Positions 21,070 to 42,958 of a DNA stretch of 64,000 nt are shown one piece after another; the first letter of the stretch is position 1; every line of letters begins with the position of its first letter. This stretch comes from Pseudomonadota bacterium (GTDB lineage Bacteria > Pseudomonadota > Gammaproteobacteria > Acidiferrobacterales > UBA6901). The notes beneath the pieces were generated by a model that saw only the letters and a list, made by a program, of their open reading frames with translations, was not told where the DNA came from and did not search any database. Made by a program: the position numbers and the translations under genes. The stretch spans positions 1 through 64,000 of the forward strand of contig JAJYEX010000008.1 in NCBI GenBank assembly GCA_021785515.1, read 5' to 3'.

Positions 21070-21780
21070 ATGGCGGACGCCAAGACCATGAAACTGAGCA
21101 AACGCATGCATGCCGCCTCCGCCAAGGTCGAGCGTGGACGGCAGTATCCGCTTGATGAGGCGCTGACGCTGGTCCGGCAGACGGCCAGCGCCAAGTTCGA
21201 CGAGTCCGTCGATGTCGCGATCAACCTCGGGGTGGATGCCAAGAAGTCCGATCAGAACGTTCGTGGCAGCGCCCTCATGCCGCGCGGCACGGGAAAAGCC
21301 GTGCGGGTGGCGGTATTTGCGGAGGGTGCGGTAGCCGAAGCCGCAAAGAAGGCGGGGGCAGATATCGTGGGCTTCCAGGACCTGGCTGACCGGATCAAGG
21401 GTGGGCAGATCGATTTCGACGTGGTGATCGCGACACCCGAGGCGATGCGCGTTGTGGGACAGCTCGGCCAGATCCTCGGACCGCGCGGCCTCATGCCGAA
21501 CCCGAAGGTCGGAACCGTGACCCCCAACGTTGCCAGGGCGGTGGAGAATGCCAAGGCCGGCCAGGTGCAGTTCCGCATCGACAAGGCCGGTATCGTGCAT
21601 TGCTCGATCGGCAAGGCCTCTTTCGAGGCGGAGGCGCTCAAGGAGAACCTTATGGCGCTGCTGGCCGCCGTCAGCAAAGCCAAGCCGGCCACCGCGAAGG
21701 GCGTGTTTCTGAAGAAACTGACGCTGTCCACGACCATGGGTCCTGGCGTAGGCGTCGAACAGTCGTCACTGCCCCTGTAG
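21070..21780 (+). CDS. rplA: Ribosomal protein L1
   Basis: A 236-residue protein of the ribosomal L1 stalk. In E. coli it also represses the L11-L1 mRNA. Motifs are [16 protein letters not shown] and [22 protein letters not shown] 21070 is chosen over earlier in-frame codons because homology starts at [12 protein letters not shown] and a GAGGGGGTG ribosome-binding site precedes it. Confidence 0.98.
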   Translation: MADAKTMKLSKRMHAASAKVERGRQYPLDEALTLVRQTASAKFDESVDVAINLGVDAKKSDQNVRGSALMPRGTGKAVRVAVFAEGAVAEAAKKAGADIVGFQDLADRIKGGQIDFDVVIATPEAMRVVGQLGQILGPRGLMPNPKVGTVTPNVARAVENAKAGQVQFRIDKAGIVHCSIGKASFEAEALKENLMALLAAVSKAKPATAKGVFLKKLTLSTTMGPGVGVEQSSLPL

Positions 21781-21916
21781 TCACAGGGGTGAAGAGTGCC
21801 GGCCTGCCCTCGCAAGGGCAGCCGGATCAGGGCTTTGGGCCGCCGGGGCAACATTCCGGCGGAAGGGTCCGCAGCCAGTCGGGAGCGGACCAGCCGGCGC
21901 ACGGGGACGTGCGTCC

Positions 21917-22025
21917 AGCTCCGGCGGTGCCGGAGCTGTCAAAGACCGCAGGTGCGGTGCGCAGTGCATCACCGCTTAATGGGATGGACCGCAAGGTCCC
22001 CGGCCTGCGCAGACGGTGCACCCGA
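21917..22025 (+). promoter_or_regulatory. L10 leader region upstream of rplJ
   Basis: The leader between rplA and rplJ contains GTCAAAGACCGCAGGTG (21938-21954) and the distal partner CCTGCGCAGACGGTG (22004-22018). These match the conserved L10 leader structure bound by the L10(L12)4 complex to repress rplJL translation. Directly before it, a perfect 9-bp hairpin (AGCTCCGGC/GCCGGAGCT, 21917-21937) forms an extra stem. Confidence 0.65.
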
Positions 22026-22091
22026 TGACAGGGTTATCCTGAATACGGTCACCGCAACAGAGCAGTGCAGTTTTGACCGGAGGTGACTCGT

Positions 22092-22619
22092 ATGAGTCTT
22101 AGTATGGAGCAGAAGCAGGCCATGGTCGCCGAGGTGTCCAAGGTGTTGGCCGGCTCGCAGGCGGCCGTCCTGGCCGAGTACCGCGGACTGACCGTGGCAC
22201 AGATGACGGATCTGCGTGCAAGGGCACGTAAGTCCGGGGTCTATGTACGGGTGGTCAAAAATACGCTAGTACGGCGTGCGGTTGCCGGATCACCATTTGA
22301 ATGCCTCAAGGACCACCTGGTTGGTCCACTGGCGTTCGCGGCGTCGGAGGATCCCGTGGCGGTGGCCAAGCTGTTGGTGGACTTCGCCAAGGACAACGAC
22401 AAGCTGCGCGTGATGACCGGTAGTATGGACGGAAGGCTGATGTCGGGCGCCGAGATGCAGGCGCTTGCCAAGCTGCCAGGGCGTGAAGTGCTGCTCTCTA
22501 TGCTGCTTGGCACGATGCTGGCACCGGTGCAGAAGTTCGTTCAGACGCTGAACGAGGTACCGGCGAAGTTCGTGCGTACGCTCGCCGCAGTGCGCGACCA
22601 GAAGCAGGGCGCTGCTTAA
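22092..22619 (+). CDS. rplJ: Ribosomal protein L10
   Basis: A 175-residue stalk base that binds L7/L12 dimers through its C-terminal helix. It begins [16 protein letters not shown] and contains [22 protein letters not shown] 22092 is chosen because GGAGGTG lies at an ideal distance; GTG 22083 lies inside that ribosome-binding site. Translation is probably autoregulated through the leader upstream. Confidence 0.97.
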   Translation: MSLSMEQKQAMVAEVSKVLAGSQAAVLAEYRGLTVAQMTDLRARARKSGVYVRVVKNTLVRRAVAGSPFECLKDHLVGPLAFAASEDPVAVAKLLVDFAKDNDKLRVMTGSMDGRLMSGAEMQALAKLPGREVLLSMLLGTMLAPVQKFVQTLNEVPAKFVRTLAAVRDQKQGAA

Positions 22620-22660
22620 CAAAGCGATTCCTTACAGACCAAGTTTTCAGGAGATTAGTC

Positions 22661-23038
22661 ATGGCCGTATCCAAGCAAGAAATCATTGATTCCATCGCCA
22701 GCATGTCAGTGCTCGATCTCTCCGAGCTGATCAAGGAGATGGAAGGGAAGTTCGGGGTATCCGCCGCCGTTGCGGTGGCGGCTGCAGCCCCGGCAGCCGG
22801 TGCAGCAGCCCCGGCAGCCGAAGCCAAGACGGAGTTTGATGTCGTCCTGGCCGCCGCCGGCGAGAACAAGGTCGGCGTCATCAAGGCGGTACGTGCTGTC
22901 ACCAGCCTCGGCCTGAAGGAGGCCAAGGATTTGGTTGAGTCAGCTCCGGCCACGGTGAAGGAAGCAGTGCCGAAGGCTGATGCCGAGAAGATGAAGAAGG
23001 AGCTGGAAGCGGCCGGCGCCAAAGTGGAGCTGAAGTAA
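22661..23038 (+). CDS. rplL: Ribosomal protein L7/L12
   Basis: A 125-residue multi-copy stalk protein. The N-terminal dimerisation helix, Ala/Pro-rich hinge ([20 protein letters not shown]) and C-terminal factor-binding domain ([12 protein letters not shown]-like, [11 protein letters not shown]) are all present. It follows rplJ by 41 bases. Confidence 0.98.
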   Translation: MAVSKQEIIDSIASMSVLDLSELIKEMEGKFGVSAAVAVAAAAPAAGAAAPAAEAKTEFDVVLAAAGENKVGVIKAVRAVTSLGLKEAKDLVESAPATVKEAVPKADAEKMKKELEAAGAKVELK

Positions 23039-23127
23039 AGGAAGCGTGCCGCCTGTCGGCATGCATTTCTGTCTCACTCGAGGGTAGACCGCGTGATTCC
23101 GACGCGGGGGTTTTGCTAGCGGGTCAG

Positions 23128-23155
23128 GGCTGGTGGCGTGCGCCACCGGCCTTTT
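23128..23155 (+). terminator. Attenuator-like hairpin between rplL and rpoB
   Basis: GGCTGGTGGC (23128-23137) pairs with GCCACCGGCC (23142-23151), with one G-U pair and a four-base loop, followed by TTTT. A partial terminator at this place is known in E. coli, where it lowers rpoBC relative to ribosomal protein output. Confidence 0.55.
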
Positions 23156-23250
23156 CCCGTTTGTGATGGACCGCTGTAAAACGCCTGCGGTGCGATTTGT
23201 GACCGCAGGCGGCCGGATTGTCCCATGGGCTCTCAGAGCCGAGGAAGATG

Positions 23251-27330
<4,080 letters not shown>

Positions 27331-27413
27331 CCCGGACGGTGGAAGCGGTTCCACCGGACCGGCGCCAGGCAGTACGGCACTGGTACAGGCACGTACATTG
27401 AGGAGTAACGACA

Positions 27414-31628
<4,215 letters not shown>

Positions 31629-31673
31629 GACGGCGGCGAGGCGGTTCGGTTCCGCGCCGGACCGCCGCGCAGC

Positions 31674-31702
31674 TTGACACGGCAGGGGCACTTGCCTAGA
31701 AT
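31674..31702 (+). promoter_or_regulatory. Near-consensus promoter of the str operon
   Basis: A perfect TTGACA (31674-31679), 17-bp spacer and TAGAAT (31697-31702) lie in the rpoC-rpsL gap. Transcription would begin near 31709, a few bases before a strong hairpin. Confidence 0.75.
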
Positions 31703-31713
31703 CGCGCCCCTCT

Positions 31714-31749
31714 GACAGGCCGGAGCAAGCCGGCCTGTCGTTCGTTTTT
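31714..31749 (+). terminator. Strong hairpin with T run between the str promoter and rpsL
   Basis: GACAGGCCGG (31714-31723) pairs perfectly over 10 bp with CCGGCCTGTC (31730-31739), followed by GTTCGTTTTT. It has intrinsic-terminator form. It may end rpoBC transcription, act as an attenuator in the rpsL leader, or both, because it lies downstream of the promoter at 31674-31702. Confidence 0.65.
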
Positions 31750-31769
31750 GGCCCAGAGAGTCCAGAATA

Positions 31770-32144
31770 ATGCCGACGATTAACCAGCTGGTGCGCAAGG
31801 CGCGCACCCGGATGATGAAGAAAACGACGGTGCCGGCCTTGCAGGCCTGTCCCCAGCGCCGGGGTGTGTGCACGCGCGTTTATACCACGACGCCCAAGAA
31901 GCCGAATTCGGCGTTGCGCAAGGTTGCCCGTGTGCGCCTGACGAACGGGTTCGAGGTTACCAGCTACATCGGAGGCGAAGGCCATAACCTCCAGGAACAT
32001 TCAGTGGTCCTGATCCGCGGTGGACGCGTGAAGGACTTGCCGGGCGTACGCTACCACACTGTCCGGGGTACGCTGGATACGGCCGGCGTGAATGATCGCC
32101 GGCAGGGCCGTTCGAAGTACGGGGCGAAGCGCCCCAAGTCGTAA
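31770..32144 (+). CDS. rpsL: Ribosomal protein S12
   Basis: A 124-residue decoding-centre protein. The conserved streptomycin-region strings [18 protein letters not shown] and [17 protein letters not shown] carry the usual wild-type lysines. It is unusual in being followed by an intrinsic terminator before rpsG. Confidence 0.98.
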   Translation: MPTINQLVRKARTRMMKKTTVPALQACPQRRGVCTRVYTTTPKKPNSALRKVARVRLTNGFEVTSYIGGEGHNLQEHSVVLIRGGRVKDLPGVRYHTVRGTLDTAGVNDRRQGRSKYGAKRPKS

Positions 32145-32164
32145 GGTTGTCGGAAGTACGATGC

Positions 32165-32193
32165 CGCCGCACGGGTAGGTGCGGCGTTTTGTT
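32165..32193 (+). terminator. Intrinsic terminator between rpsL and rpsG
   Basis: CGCCGCAC (32165-32172) pairs perfectly with GTGCGGCG (32179-32186) around a six-base loop and is followed by TTTTGTT. AT-rich DNA downstream (TACTATATATAG, 32246-32257) could hold a new promoter for rpsG. Confidence 0.65.
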
Positions 32194-32305
32194 CTGGTTT
32201 ACGCATGCCCGAGCGCGGTGTTCATTACAGCCGGGAAGCGATACCTACTATATATAGATGTTTGGACTGTCATCGTTCATATCGTTTATCTAGAAGAGTT
32301 GCGTC

Positions 32306-32776
32306 ATGCCAAGACGAAGAGAAGTTCCGAAACGCCAGATTACTCCTGATCCGAAGTTCGGCAGCGAGGCGGTTGCCAAGTTCATGAGCGTGATCATGCG
32401 CAGCGGCAAGAAGTCGACGGCCGAGAAGATCGTGTATGGCGCGCTCGATATCATCGCGGAAAAGACGAAGTCTGATCCGCTGCAGGCGTTCGGGCAGGCG
32501 ATCGACAACCTCCGGCCGCTGGTTGAAGTGAAGAGCCGCCGGGTTGGTGGCGCGACCTACCAGGTTCCGGTGGAAGTGCGCCCGGCGCGTCAGACCGCAT
32601 TGGCGATGCGCTGGGTAACCGACGCCGCCCGCGCGCGCAGCGAGAAGTCGATGGGGGCGCGGTTGGCGGCGGAGCTGATGGACGCCGCCGAAAAGCGCGG
32701 CAATGCCATGAAGAAGCGAGAAGACGTTCATCGCATGGCCGAGGCCAATAAGGCGTTCTCCCACTACCGCTGGTAA
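32306..32776 (+). CDS. rpsG: Ribosomal protein S7
   Basis: A 156-residue head protein of the small subunit that nucleates 16S rRNA folding and, in E. coli, represses the str operon. Motifs are [34 protein letters not shown] and SHYRW at the C-terminus. The 161-base gap before it is long for this operon and is AT-rich. Confidence 0.98.
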   Translation: MPRRREVPKRQITPDPKFGSEAVAKFMSVIMRSGKKSTAEKIVYGALDIIAEKTKSDPLQAFGQAIDNLRPLVEVKSRRVGGATYQVPVEVRPARQTALAMRWVTDAARARSEKSMGARLAAELMDAAEKRGNAMKKREDVHRMAEANKAFSHYRW

Positions 32777-32820
32777 GCGGGATCGGGCGCCGATCTGATC
32801 AAACTGTAAGGAATAGCAAC

Positions 32821-34908
<2,088 letters not shown>

Positions 34909-34929
34909 CGGCATTTTGCGACCAATAAC

Positions 34930-36156
<1,227 letters not shown>

Positions 36157-36195
36157 GGTTGTGCACGAAGTCCCCCGTATGTAACAGAGGTTAAT

Positions 36196-36507
36196 ATGGC
36201 AAATCAAAAGATCCGCATCCGGCTGAAGGCTTTCGATCATCGCCTGATCGACCGATCAGCGATGGAGATTGTCGACACAGCGAAGCGTACCGGGGCCTTG
36301 GTCAAGGGCCCGATTCCGCTGCCCACGAAGATCGAGCGCTACACGCTGCTTCGTTCGCCGCACGTCGACAAGAAGTCGCGCGATCAGTTCGAAATCCGCA
36401 CGCACAAGCGGATCATGGATATCATCGAGCCGACCGACAAGACAGTAGATGCGCTGATGAAGCTGGATCTGGCGGCCGGAGTGGATGTGGAGATCAAGCT
36501 CAGCTGA
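36196..36507 (+). CDS. rpsJ: Ribosomal protein S10
   Basis: A 103-residue protein that is both a 30S head component and NusE in antitermination. It contains [15 protein letters not shown] and [20 protein letters not shown]. It follows tuf by only 60 bases, so there is no room for a long L4-regulated S10 leader of the E. coli kind. Confidence 0.98.
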   Translation: MANQKIRIRLKAFDHRLIDRSAMEIVDTAKRTGALVKGPIPLPTKIERYTLLRSPHVDKKSRDQFEIRTHKRIMDIIEPTDKTVDALMKLDLAAGVDVEIKLS

Positions 36508-36577
36508 GCGTTGCCTGTGCGTATGACGCCGGTCGCGCTTGGGCGGCGGCAAATTTGAAACGACAAGGTTTAAGACG

Positions 36578-37225
36578 ATGGCGATTGGGGTGATTGGTAG
36601 GAAGGTCGGGATGAGCCGGGTATACACCGCAGATGGTACGGCGGTGCCCGTGACGGTCTTCGAAGTCGACCCGAATCGGGTAACACAGCTCAAGACTCCC
36701 GATACCGACGGTTATCGCGCCGTGCAGGTGACGGTTGGGGAGCGCCGGCCGACACGCGTAAGCAAACCGGCAGCCGGCCATTTTGCGAAGGCAAGCGTGG
36801 CACCCGGACGGGGGTTGTGGGAGTTCCGTCTGGACGATGGCGAGGGCGCCGATCTCAAGCCGGGAGCGGAGATCAAGGTGGACATATTCAATGCCGGCCA
36901 GAAGGTGGACGTGCAGGGTACGTCGATCGGAAAGGGGTTTGCGGGCGTCATCCGGCGCCATCATTTCGGCGGCGGACGTGCGTCCCACGGTAATTCGCTG
37001 TCGCATCGCGCCCCGGGATCCATCGGCCAGAGACAGACGCCAGGGCGTGTGTTTCCAGGCAAACGCATGGCGGGGCACCTGGGCAATGTTACCCGCACAC
37101 AGCAGAACCTTGAGGTGGTGCAGGTTGACGCCGGCCGCAATCTGCTGCTGGTCAAAGGCGCCGTTCCCGGCCCCAAGGGTGCCGACGTAGTGATCCGGCC
37201 CGCGGTAAAGGCGCAGAAGAAATAG
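36578..37225 (+). CDS. rplC: Ribosomal protein L3
   Basis: A 215-residue protein near the peptidyl transferase centre. The central loop [20 protein letters not shown] and [10 protein letters not shown] are typical. ATG 36578 is chosen because the family start [15 protein letters not shown] follows it; a longer frame upstream has no homology. Confidence 0.97.
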   Translation: MAIGVIGRKVGMSRVYTADGTAVPVTVFEVDPNRVTQLKTPDTDGYRAVQVTVGERRPTRVSKPAAGHFAKASVAPGRGLWEFRLDDGEGADLKPGAEIKVDIFNAGQKVDVQGTSIGKGFAGVIRRHHFGGGRASHGNSLSHRAPGSIGQRQTPGRVFPGKRMAGHLGNVTRTQQNLEVVQVDAGRNLLLVKGAVPGPKGADVVIRPAVKAQKK

Positions 37226-37236
37226 GATACTCAGCA

Positions 37237-37860
37237 ATGAAACTCAGCGTGATGAGTGAAACCGCAGGCAAGTCGGCATCGGAAGTCGAGGTCTCGGACG
37301 CGATGTTCGGCGCCCGGTTCAACGAGGCTCTGGTGCACCAGGTTGTGGTGGCCGCTCAGGCAAATGCACGTGCCGGCACGCGTGCCCAGAAGAACCGCTC
37401 GGCGGTGGCCGGGGGCGGGGCCAAGCCGTGGCGCCAGAAGGGGACGGGCCAGGCGCGTTCAGGTACTTCCCGCAGTCCGCTGTGGCGCGGCGGCGGCAAG
37501 GTGTTTCCTGCGTCTCCTGATGAAAATTTCACCCAGAAGGTGAACAAGAAGATGCGCCGCGCCGCCATGCGGGCGATCCTTTCGGAGCTCTTGCGGCAGG
37601 ATCGGCTTGTCGCAGTGGACGGTTTTGGGGTTGATGCCCCGAAGACCAAGACGCTGGTCGAGAAGCTAAGCCGTTTCGGTGCCGCCGATGTCCTCATCGT
37701 GACGGACAGTGCGGACGTGAATCTCCAGTTGTCGGCGCGCAATCTTCACCGGGTCGAAGTGCGTCCGGTTCAGGGTGTCGACCCGATCTGTCTGATTGGA
37801 CACGAGAAGGTCATCGTTACGGTGTCGGCACTGAAGCGTTTCGAGGAGTTGCTGGCATGA
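37237..37860 (+). CDS. rplD: Ribosomal protein L4
   Basis: A 207-residue exit-tunnel protein. The tunnel loop [20 protein letters not shown] is present. In E. coli it controls the S10 operon. Its stop overlaps the rplW start by four bases. Confidence 0.97.
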   Translation: MKLSVMSETAGKSASEVEVSDAMFGARFNEALVHQVVVAAQANARAGTRAQKNRSAVAGGGAKPWRQKGTGQARSGTSRSPLWRGGGKVFPASPDENFTQKVNKKMRRAAMRAILSELLRQDRLVAVDGFGVDAPKTKTLVEKLSRFGAADVLIVTDSADVNLQLSARNLHRVEVRPVQGVDPICLIGHEKVIVTVSALKRFEELLA

Positions 37861-38159
37861 GTGATCAGGACCTGTTTCAGGTGATTTTGGCGCCGCATGT
37901 TTCGGAGAAGAGCAGCCGGGTGGCGGACAAAAACCGGCAGTTCGTATTTAGCGTGCGGCGCGATGCGACCAAGCCGGTGATCAAGCGGGCGGTCGAGAAG
38001 CTGTTCAGCGTCGAGGTCGAGACGGTTACCGTTACCCGCGTCAAGGGCAAGGTCAAGCGCCAAGGCAAGACGCCAGGCCGGCGACAGGACTGGAAAAAGG
38101 CCTATGTCCGGCTGAAGCCAGGACAGGAAATAGATTTCGTCGGCGGTCAGACGAAGTAA
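37857..38159 (+). CDS. rplW: Ribosomal protein L23
   Basis: A 100-residue protein at the tunnel exit, a docking site for trigger factor and SRP. Typical strings are [10 protein letters not shown] and [13 protein letters not shown]-like [18 protein letters not shown]. It starts by ATGA overlap with rplD. Confidence 0.96.
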   Translation: MSDQDLFQVILAPHVSEKSSRVADKNRQFVFSVRRDATKPVIKRAVEKLFSVEVETVTVTRVKGKVKRQGKTPGRRQDWKKAYVRLKPGQEIDFVGGQTK

Positions 38160-38172
38160 TGGGGGCACAGAG

Positions 38173-39009
38173 ATGGCACTGGTAAAGGTCAGACCCACTT
38201 CCGCCGGACGCCGCGGCCTCATTAAGGTCGTCAACCCGGATCTGCACCGCGGGGCGCCGTTTGCCGGGCTTGTTGAGAAGAAGCCCAAGATCAACGGTCG
38301 CAACCACTACGGACGCATTTGTGTGCGTCACCGCGGTGGCGGTCACAAGCGGCACTATCGCATCGTGGATTTCAAGCGCGACAAGGACGGAGTGGCCGGT
38401 CGTGTCGAGCGCATAGAATACGATCCGAACCGCAGTGCCAATATTGCGCTCGTTCTGTACGCTGACGGCGAGCGCCGCTACATTATCGCGCCCAAAGGGC
38501 TTGAGGTCGGCGGCCGAGTCCTGTCCGGTGCAGATGCGCCGATCCAGGCGGGCAACTGCCTGCCCTTGCGGAACATCCCGGTGGGCAGCACGGTACATTG
38601 TGTGGAAATGAGGCAGGGGCGTGGTGCCCAGCTTGGACGGTCGGCCGGCGCGGCCATCCAGCTCGTCGCACGCGACGGCAGCTATGCCCAGCTCAGGCTG
38701 CGCTCCGGAGAGGTTCGCAAGGTGCACGTCGAATGTCGTGCGACCGTTGGCGAGGTGGGTAATGCCGAGCACGCACTGCGCAAGCTGGGCAAGGCCGGGG
38801 CGAGCCGCTGGCGGGGTATCCGGCCTACGGTTCGTGGTACGGCCATGAATCCGGTGGACCATCCCCATGGAGGTGGTGAAGGACGCACCAAGGGCGGCCG
38901 TCATCCGGTGAGCCCCTGGGGTACGCCTACCAAGGGTTACAAGACCCGCATGAACAAGCGGACCGACGGCATGATTGTCCGGCGCCGCAACAAGACCAGA
39001 GAGGCGTAA
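38173..39009 (+). CDS. rplB: Ribosomal protein L2
   Basis: A 278-residue protein needed for subunit association and peptidyl transfer. [19 protein letters not shown] and the C-terminal [13 protein letters not shown] (with the functionally important His) are present. Confidence 0.98.
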   Translation: MALVKVRPTSAGRRGLIKVVNPDLHRGAPFAGLVEKKPKINGRNHYGRICVRHRGGGHKRHYRIVDFKRDKDGVAGRVERIEYDPNRSANIALVLYADGERRYIIAPKGLEVGGRVLSGADAPIQAGNCLPLRNIPVGSTVHCVEMRQGRGAQLGRSAGAAIQLVARDGSYAQLRLRSGEVRKVHVECRATVGEVGNAEHALRKLGKAGASRWRGIRPTVRGTAMNPVDHPHGGGEGRTKGGRHPVSPWGTPTKGYKTRMNKRTDGMIVRRRNKTREA

Positions 39010-39012
39010 ACC

Positions 39013-39291
39013 GTGCCACGTTCCATCAAGAAAGGTCCATTTGTCGACGCGCACCTGGCTGCCAAGGTAGAAAAGGCGCGTGTCGAAGGAAGCAAGCGGC
39101 CGTTGAAGACCTGGTCGCGCCGATCGACGATCATGCCGGACTTCATTGGCATGACGATTGCCGTGCATAACGGCAAGCAGCACGTGCCGATCCTGGTCAC
39201 GGAGAACATGGTCGGTCACAAACTCGGGGAATTCGCGGCGACGCGGACTTTCAAGGGACATTCGGCCGACAAGAAGGTCACGACGGAGTGA
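39013..39291 (+). CDS. rpsS: Ribosomal protein S19
   Basis: A 92-residue 30S head protein ([14 protein letters not shown], then IPDFIGMT-like [20 protein letters not shown]). The start is GTG 39013, three bases after rplB. Confidence 0.98.
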   Translation: MPRSIKKGPFVDAHLAAKVEKARVEGSKRPLKTWSRRSTIMPDFIGMTIAVHNGKQHVPILVTENMVGHKLGEFAATRTFKGHSADKKVTTE

Positions 39292-39299
39292 TGACGGCG

Positions 39300-39674
39300 A
39301 TGCAAGCGACCGCAATCCTGAAGTACATCCGTGTAACGCCACAGAAGGGCCGTCTGGTCGCTGACCAGATTCGCGGTCTGCCGGTGGAACGCGCGCTGGA
39401 GATCCTGCAGTTCAGCCCGCGCAAGGCAGCACTCCCGGTCAGAAAGGCCCTGGAGTCGGCCATTGCCAATGCCGAGCACAACGAAGGAGCCGATGTCGAT
39501 GAGCTCAGGGTGCAGGCAGTGGCAATCGACGAGGGTCCGACCATGAAGCGCTTTCACGCACGCGCCAAGGGGCGTGGTGCGAGGATTCTCAAGCGTACCA
39601 GCCATATCACCGTTACGGTGTCCGATGCCGTGCGCACAAAGGGTGCGCGCAAGGCGAAGAAAGGGGGCAATTGA
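39300..39674 (+). CDS. rplV: Ribosomal protein L22
   Basis: A 124-residue tunnel protein. It starts [20 protein letters not shown] and contains [23 protein letters not shown] 39300 matches family starts and has GGAG at a good distance; ATG 39291 overlapping the rpsS stop is an alternative. Its stop overlaps the rpsC start. Confidence 0.96.
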   Translation: MQATAILKYIRVTPQKGRLVADQIRGLPVERALEILQFSPRKAALPVRKALESAIANAEHNEGADVDELRVQAVAIDEGPTMKRFHARAKGRGARILKRTSHITVTVSDAVRTKGARKAKKGGN

Positions 39675-40357
39675 TGGGCCAGAAGATCAATCCGACCGGG
39701 CTGCGTCTGGGGATCATCCGGGATTGGACTGCCAGGTGGTATTCAGGCAGCAAACATTATTCGGCCAATCTTGCCTCGGACATGAAGCTGCGCAGCCAGA
39801 TCAAGAAGAAGCTGGCACATGCGGCGGTCAGTACGGTAATGATCGAGCGCCCGGCGCAGAGCGTGAACATCACGGTTCACACGGCCCGTCCCGGCATCGT
39901 GATTGGAAAGAAGGGCGAGGACATCGAAAAGCTGCGCCAGGAGCTTACCCGGTCTGTCGGACAGCCCGTGCACATTTCCATCGAGGAAGTGCGCAAACCG
40001 GAACTGGATGCGCTGCTTGTGGCCGAGAATATCTGCCAGCAGCTGGAAAAACGCATCATGTTCCGTCGCGCCATGAAGCGCGCCGTCACAAACGCCATGC
40101 GTCTCGGTGCCTTGGGTGTAAAGATCATGTGCGCCGGTCGTCTAAATGGTGCGGAAATTGCGCGCACGGAGTGGTACCGCGAAGGCCGCGTGCCGTTGCA
40201 CACGCTTCGCGCTGACATCGACTACGGTGCAGCCGAGGCGCACACGACGTACGGTGTCATCGGCGTCAAGGTGTGGATATTCAAGGGTGAGATTCTGGAC
40301 CGCTCGGAGCAGATTCAGGCCGAGCAAGATGCGGCGAAGAAAGTCGCCACCGCCTGA
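39674..40357 (+). CDS. rpsC: Ribosomal protein S3
   Basis: A 227-residue mRNA-entry protein. [17 protein letters not shown] starts it and the KH domain [15 protein letters not shown] is present. ATG 39674 overlaps the rplV stop. Confidence 0.98.
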   Translation: MGQKINPTGLRLGIIRDWTARWYSGSKHYSANLASDMKLRSQIKKKLAHAAVSTVMIERPAQSVNITVHTARPGIVIGKKGEDIEKLRQELTRSVGQPVHISIEEVRKPELDALLVAENICQQLEKRIMFRRAMKRAVTNAMRLGALGVKIMCAGRLNGAEIARTEWYREGRVPLHTLRADIDYGAAEAHTTYGVIGVKVWIFKGEILDRSEQIQAEQDAAKKVATA

Positions 40358-40372
40358 TACGGGGACACGCAG

Positions 40373-40786
40373 ATGTTGCAGCCAAAGAGAACCAAGTACC
40401 GAAAGCAGCACAAGGGTCGGAACCGCGGAGTCGCCACGCGCGGCAACAAGGTCAGTTTCGGCGAATTCGGATTGAAGGCCACTACCCGTGGACGGGTGAC
40501 GGCCCGCCAGATTGAAGCGGCGCGGCGCGCGCTGACGCGTTCCATTAAGCGTGGTGGCCGTGTGTGGATCCGCATATTTCCGGACAAGCCGGTCTCGAAG
40601 AAGCCGTTGGAGGTCCGCATGGGCAGCGGTAAGGGCAATCCGGAGTACTGGGTCGCCGAGATCAAGCCGGGCGCGGTCCTCTATGAGATGGAGGGTATCG
40701 CGGAAGTCGAGGCGAGGAGCGCGTTCAAGTTGGCGGCAGCCAAGCTTCCGGTACGCACGACATTTGTAGCCCGCCAGGTGATTTGA
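40373..40786 (+). CDS. rplP: Ribosomal protein L16
   Basis: A 137-residue protein that organises the A-site tRNA elbow. It contains [19 protein letters not shown] and the loop [15 protein letters not shown]. It lies between rpsC and rpmC as in E. coli. Confidence 0.98.
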   Translation: MLQPKRTKYRKQHKGRNRGVATRGNKVSFGEFGLKATTRGRVTARQIEAARRALTRSIKRGGRVWIRIFPDKPVSKKPLEVRMGSGKGNPEYWVAEIKPGAVLYEMEGIAEVEARSAFKLAAAKLPVRTTFVARQVI

Positions 40787-40797
40787 CAGGTGCAGCG

Positions 40798-40998
40798 ATG
40801 AAAGCGAAAGACATCCGTAATATGCCGGCAGAAGCCCGTGTTCAGGAGATGAATGAGCTTCTGCAGGAGCAGTTCAATCTGCGTATGCAAAAGGCGACAG
40901 GACAGCTTGCGAACAGCTCGCGGCTCGGCAAGCTACGGCGCGACATCGCGCGCATTTGCACGGTGATGAACGAGAAAGGAGTGGCTGGCCATGAGTGA
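40798..40998 (+). CDS. rpmC: Ribosomal protein L29
   Basis: A 66-residue protein near the tunnel exit ([20 protein letters not shown], then [12 protein letters not shown]). ATG 40798 is chosen because homology starts there. Its stop overlaps rpsQ. Confidence 0.96.
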   Translation: MKAKDIRNMPAEARVQEMNELLQEQFNLRMQKATGQLANSSRLGKLRRDIARICTVMNEKGVAGHE

Positions 40999-41257
40999 TC
41001 AGGCACGCACTGCCCGCACCGTGAGCGGGCGCGTGGTGAGCAGCAAGATGAACAAGACCGTGACCGTGGTCGTCGAGCGGCAGGTCGCGCATCCGCTTTA
41101 CGGAAAGTTCATAAGCCGGCGCACGAAGCTGCACGCGCACGACGAGAACAACGACTGCAAGGAAGGTGATTTGGTGCTCGTCGAGGAATGCCGGCCGCTT
41201 TCGAAGACGAAGACCTGGAGACTGGTCAAGGTTCTGGAGAAGGCGGTTGCGGTCTAG
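40991..41257 (+). CDS. rpsQ: Ribosomal protein S17
   Basis: An 88-residue primary 16S rRNA-binding protein ([20 protein letters not shown], then HPLYGKF). It overlaps rpmC by eight bases and is the last gene before the spc boundary. Confidence 0.97.
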   Translation: MSDQARTARTVSGRVVSSKMNKTVTVVVERQVAHPLYGKFISRRTKLHAHDENNDCKEGDLVLVEECRPLSKTKTWRLVKVLEKAVAV

Positions 41258-41275
41258 GCCCCGGTGTTAGACGAT

Positions 41276-41303
41276 TTGCTGCACCCGCACATAGTGTTAA
41301 AAT
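41276..41303 (+). promoter_or_regulatory. Promoter candidate at the spc operon boundary
   Basis: TTGCTG (41276-41281) and TAAAAT (41298-41303) are spaced by 16 bp in the 102-base gap between rpsQ and rplN, the place where the E. coli spc promoter lies. The -10 is good and the -35 weak. Confidence 0.45.
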
Positions 41304-41359
41304 TGGCGGCTTTACCGCGGGAAATGCGGGATAAACGAATTCGGAGCGGAGTTTAGGTC

Positions 41360-41728
41360 ATGATTCAGATGCAGAGCATGTTGTCCGTGGCAGACAACAG
41401 CGGAGCCAAAACGGTGCAATGCATCAAGGTGTTGGGCGGATCAAAGCGCCGCTATGCCGGTATTGGAGACATCATCAAGGTGAGCATCAAGGAAGCTATT
41501 CCGCGTGGACGCGTGAAGAAGGGTGATGTCTACGACGCGGTCATCGTGCGGACGCGCAAGGGCGTACGCCGGGCGGACGGATCGGTTATCCGCTTTGACA
41601 CGAATGCCGCGGTGCTGCTCAACCCGCAGCATCAGCCGGTCGGGACGCGCATTTTCGGGCCGGTGACGCGCGAGCTGCGCAGTGAGAAGTTCATGAAGAT
41701 CATTTCCCTTGCACCGGAAGTGCTGTGA
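41360..41728 (+). CDS. rplN: Ribosomal protein L14
   Basis: A 122-residue protein at the subunit interface ([20 protein letters not shown], then [18 protein letters not shown]). It is the first gene of the spc set. Confidence 0.98.
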   Translation: MIQMQSMLSVADNSGAKTVQCIKVLGGSKRRYAGIGDIIKVSIKEAIPRGRVKKGDVYDAVIVRTRKGVRRADGSVIRFDTNAAVLLNPQHQPVGTRIFGPVTRELRSEKFMKIISLAPEVL

Positions 41729-41741
41729 GGGGTCGGGTATT

Positions 41742-42059
41742 ATGAGAAAGATACGCAAAGGGGATCGGGTGGTTGTCCGCAGTGGCAGGGACAAGGGTAA
41801 GCACGGAACGGTGCTGCGCGTTTTTGCAGATGACCGCGTGCTGGTCGAGAACGTGAACATGGTGAAGCGCCATGTCCGTCCGAATCCGAACAAGAATGTG
41901 ACCGGCGGGATCATCGACAAGGAGGCGCCTCTCCATGTCTCCAACGTGTCTTTGTCCAATAGCACCAATGAAAAGGGCGGGCGCGTCGGGTTCCGGACTT
42001 TGGATGATGGCCGCAAAGTGCGTTTCTTCCGCCGTGGCGGCGAAGTCGCCGATGCGTGA
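41742..42059 (+). CDS. rplX: Ribosomal protein L24
   Basis: A 105-residue assembly-initiating protein with an N-terminal KOW motif ([20 protein letters not shown]). ATG 41742 is preferred because homology starts there and GAGGGG precedes it. Confidence 0.97.
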   Translation: MRKIRKGDRVVVRSGRDKGKHGTVLRVFADDRVLVENVNMVKRHVRPNPNKNVTGGIIDKEAPLHVSNVSLSNSTNEKGGRVGFRTLDDGRKVRFFRRGGEVADA

Positions 42060-42073
42060 TGGCTGAGGTCAAG

Positions 42074-42613
42074 ATGGCGAGACTGCAGGAATATTATCGG
42101 AAGACAGTGGTGCCGCAGCTGATGGCGAAGTTCGGGTACACGAACCCGATGCAGGTGCCGCGGATAACCCATATCACGCTCAACATGGGCGTGGGCGAGG
42201 CCCTGGCTGACCGCAAGGTGCTGGAGAACGCCATGTCGGATATGGAGAAGCTGGCCGGACAGAAGCCGGTTATGACGCGTGCCCGCAAGTCCGTGGCGGC
42301 CTTCAAGGTGCGCGAGAACTGGCCCATCGGCTGCAAGGTGACGCTGCGACGGACTCGTATGTACGAGTTTCTTGACCGGCTGATTACGATTGCCATACCC
42401 CGGATACGCGATTTTCGCGGTCTGTCGGGCCGTTCGTTTGATGGGCGCGGCAACTATTCGATGGGCATTAAGGAACAGATCATTTTCCCAGAAATCGATT
42501 ACGACAAGATCGATGCACTGCGCGGTATGGACGTGTCCATTGCGACCAGCGCAAAGACCGACGAAGAGGCCCGGGCGCTGCTGGCGGCCTTCAACTTTCC
42601 GATCAAGAGCTGA
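42074..42613 (+). CDS. rplE: Ribosomal protein L5
   Basis: A 179-residue 5S rRNA-binding protein ([20 protein letters not shown], then [10 protein letters not shown]). ATG 42074 gives exactly the E. coli length with GAGGTC upstream; ATG 42059, overlapping the rplX stop, would add five residues. Confidence 0.96.
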   Translation: MARLQEYYRKTVVPQLMAKFGYTNPMQVPRITHITLNMGVGEALADRKVLENAMSDMEKLAGQKPVMTRARKSVAAFKVRENWPIGCKVTLRRTRMYEFLDRLITIAIPRIRDFRGLSGRSFDGRGNYSMGIKEQIIFPEIDYDKIDALRGMDVSIATSAKTDEEARALLAAFNFPIKS

Positions 42614-42620
42614 GGGGCAC

Positions 42621-42926
42621 ATGGCAAAGAAATCAATGATCCTGCGGGATGAGAAGCGCAAGGCGCTGGTGGCCAAGTACGCCAAGCGGCGCGCCGAGCT
42701 GAAGACCATGATTTGTGACATGAAGCTTGGCGACGAAGAGCGTTATCAGGCTCAGCTGGAGCTGCAGAAGCTGCCGCGGGATTCGAGCCGTAGCCGGATC
42801 CGCAACCGGTGCGCCATGACCGGACGTTCCCGCGGGTATTACCGGAAGTTTGGTTTGAGCCGCAGCAAGCTGCGTGAGGTCATGATGCGCGGCGAGGCTC
42901 CGGGTGTCGTCAAGGCTAGCTGGTAG
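42621..42926 (+). CDS. rpsN: Ribosomal protein S14
   Basis: A 101-residue zinc-free (C-minus) S14, as in E. coli, with the C-terminal [23 protein letters not shown] 42621 follows GAGGGG. The frame is open upstream but without homology. Confidence 0.97.
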   Translation: MAKKSMILRDEKRKALVAKYAKRRAELKTMICDMKLGDEERYQAQLELQKLPRDSSRSRIRNRCAMTGRSRGYYRKFGLSRSKLREVMMRGEAPGVVKASW

Positions 42927-42958
42927 CGGCGTACCGGCACAGACAGGAATATCGAATC

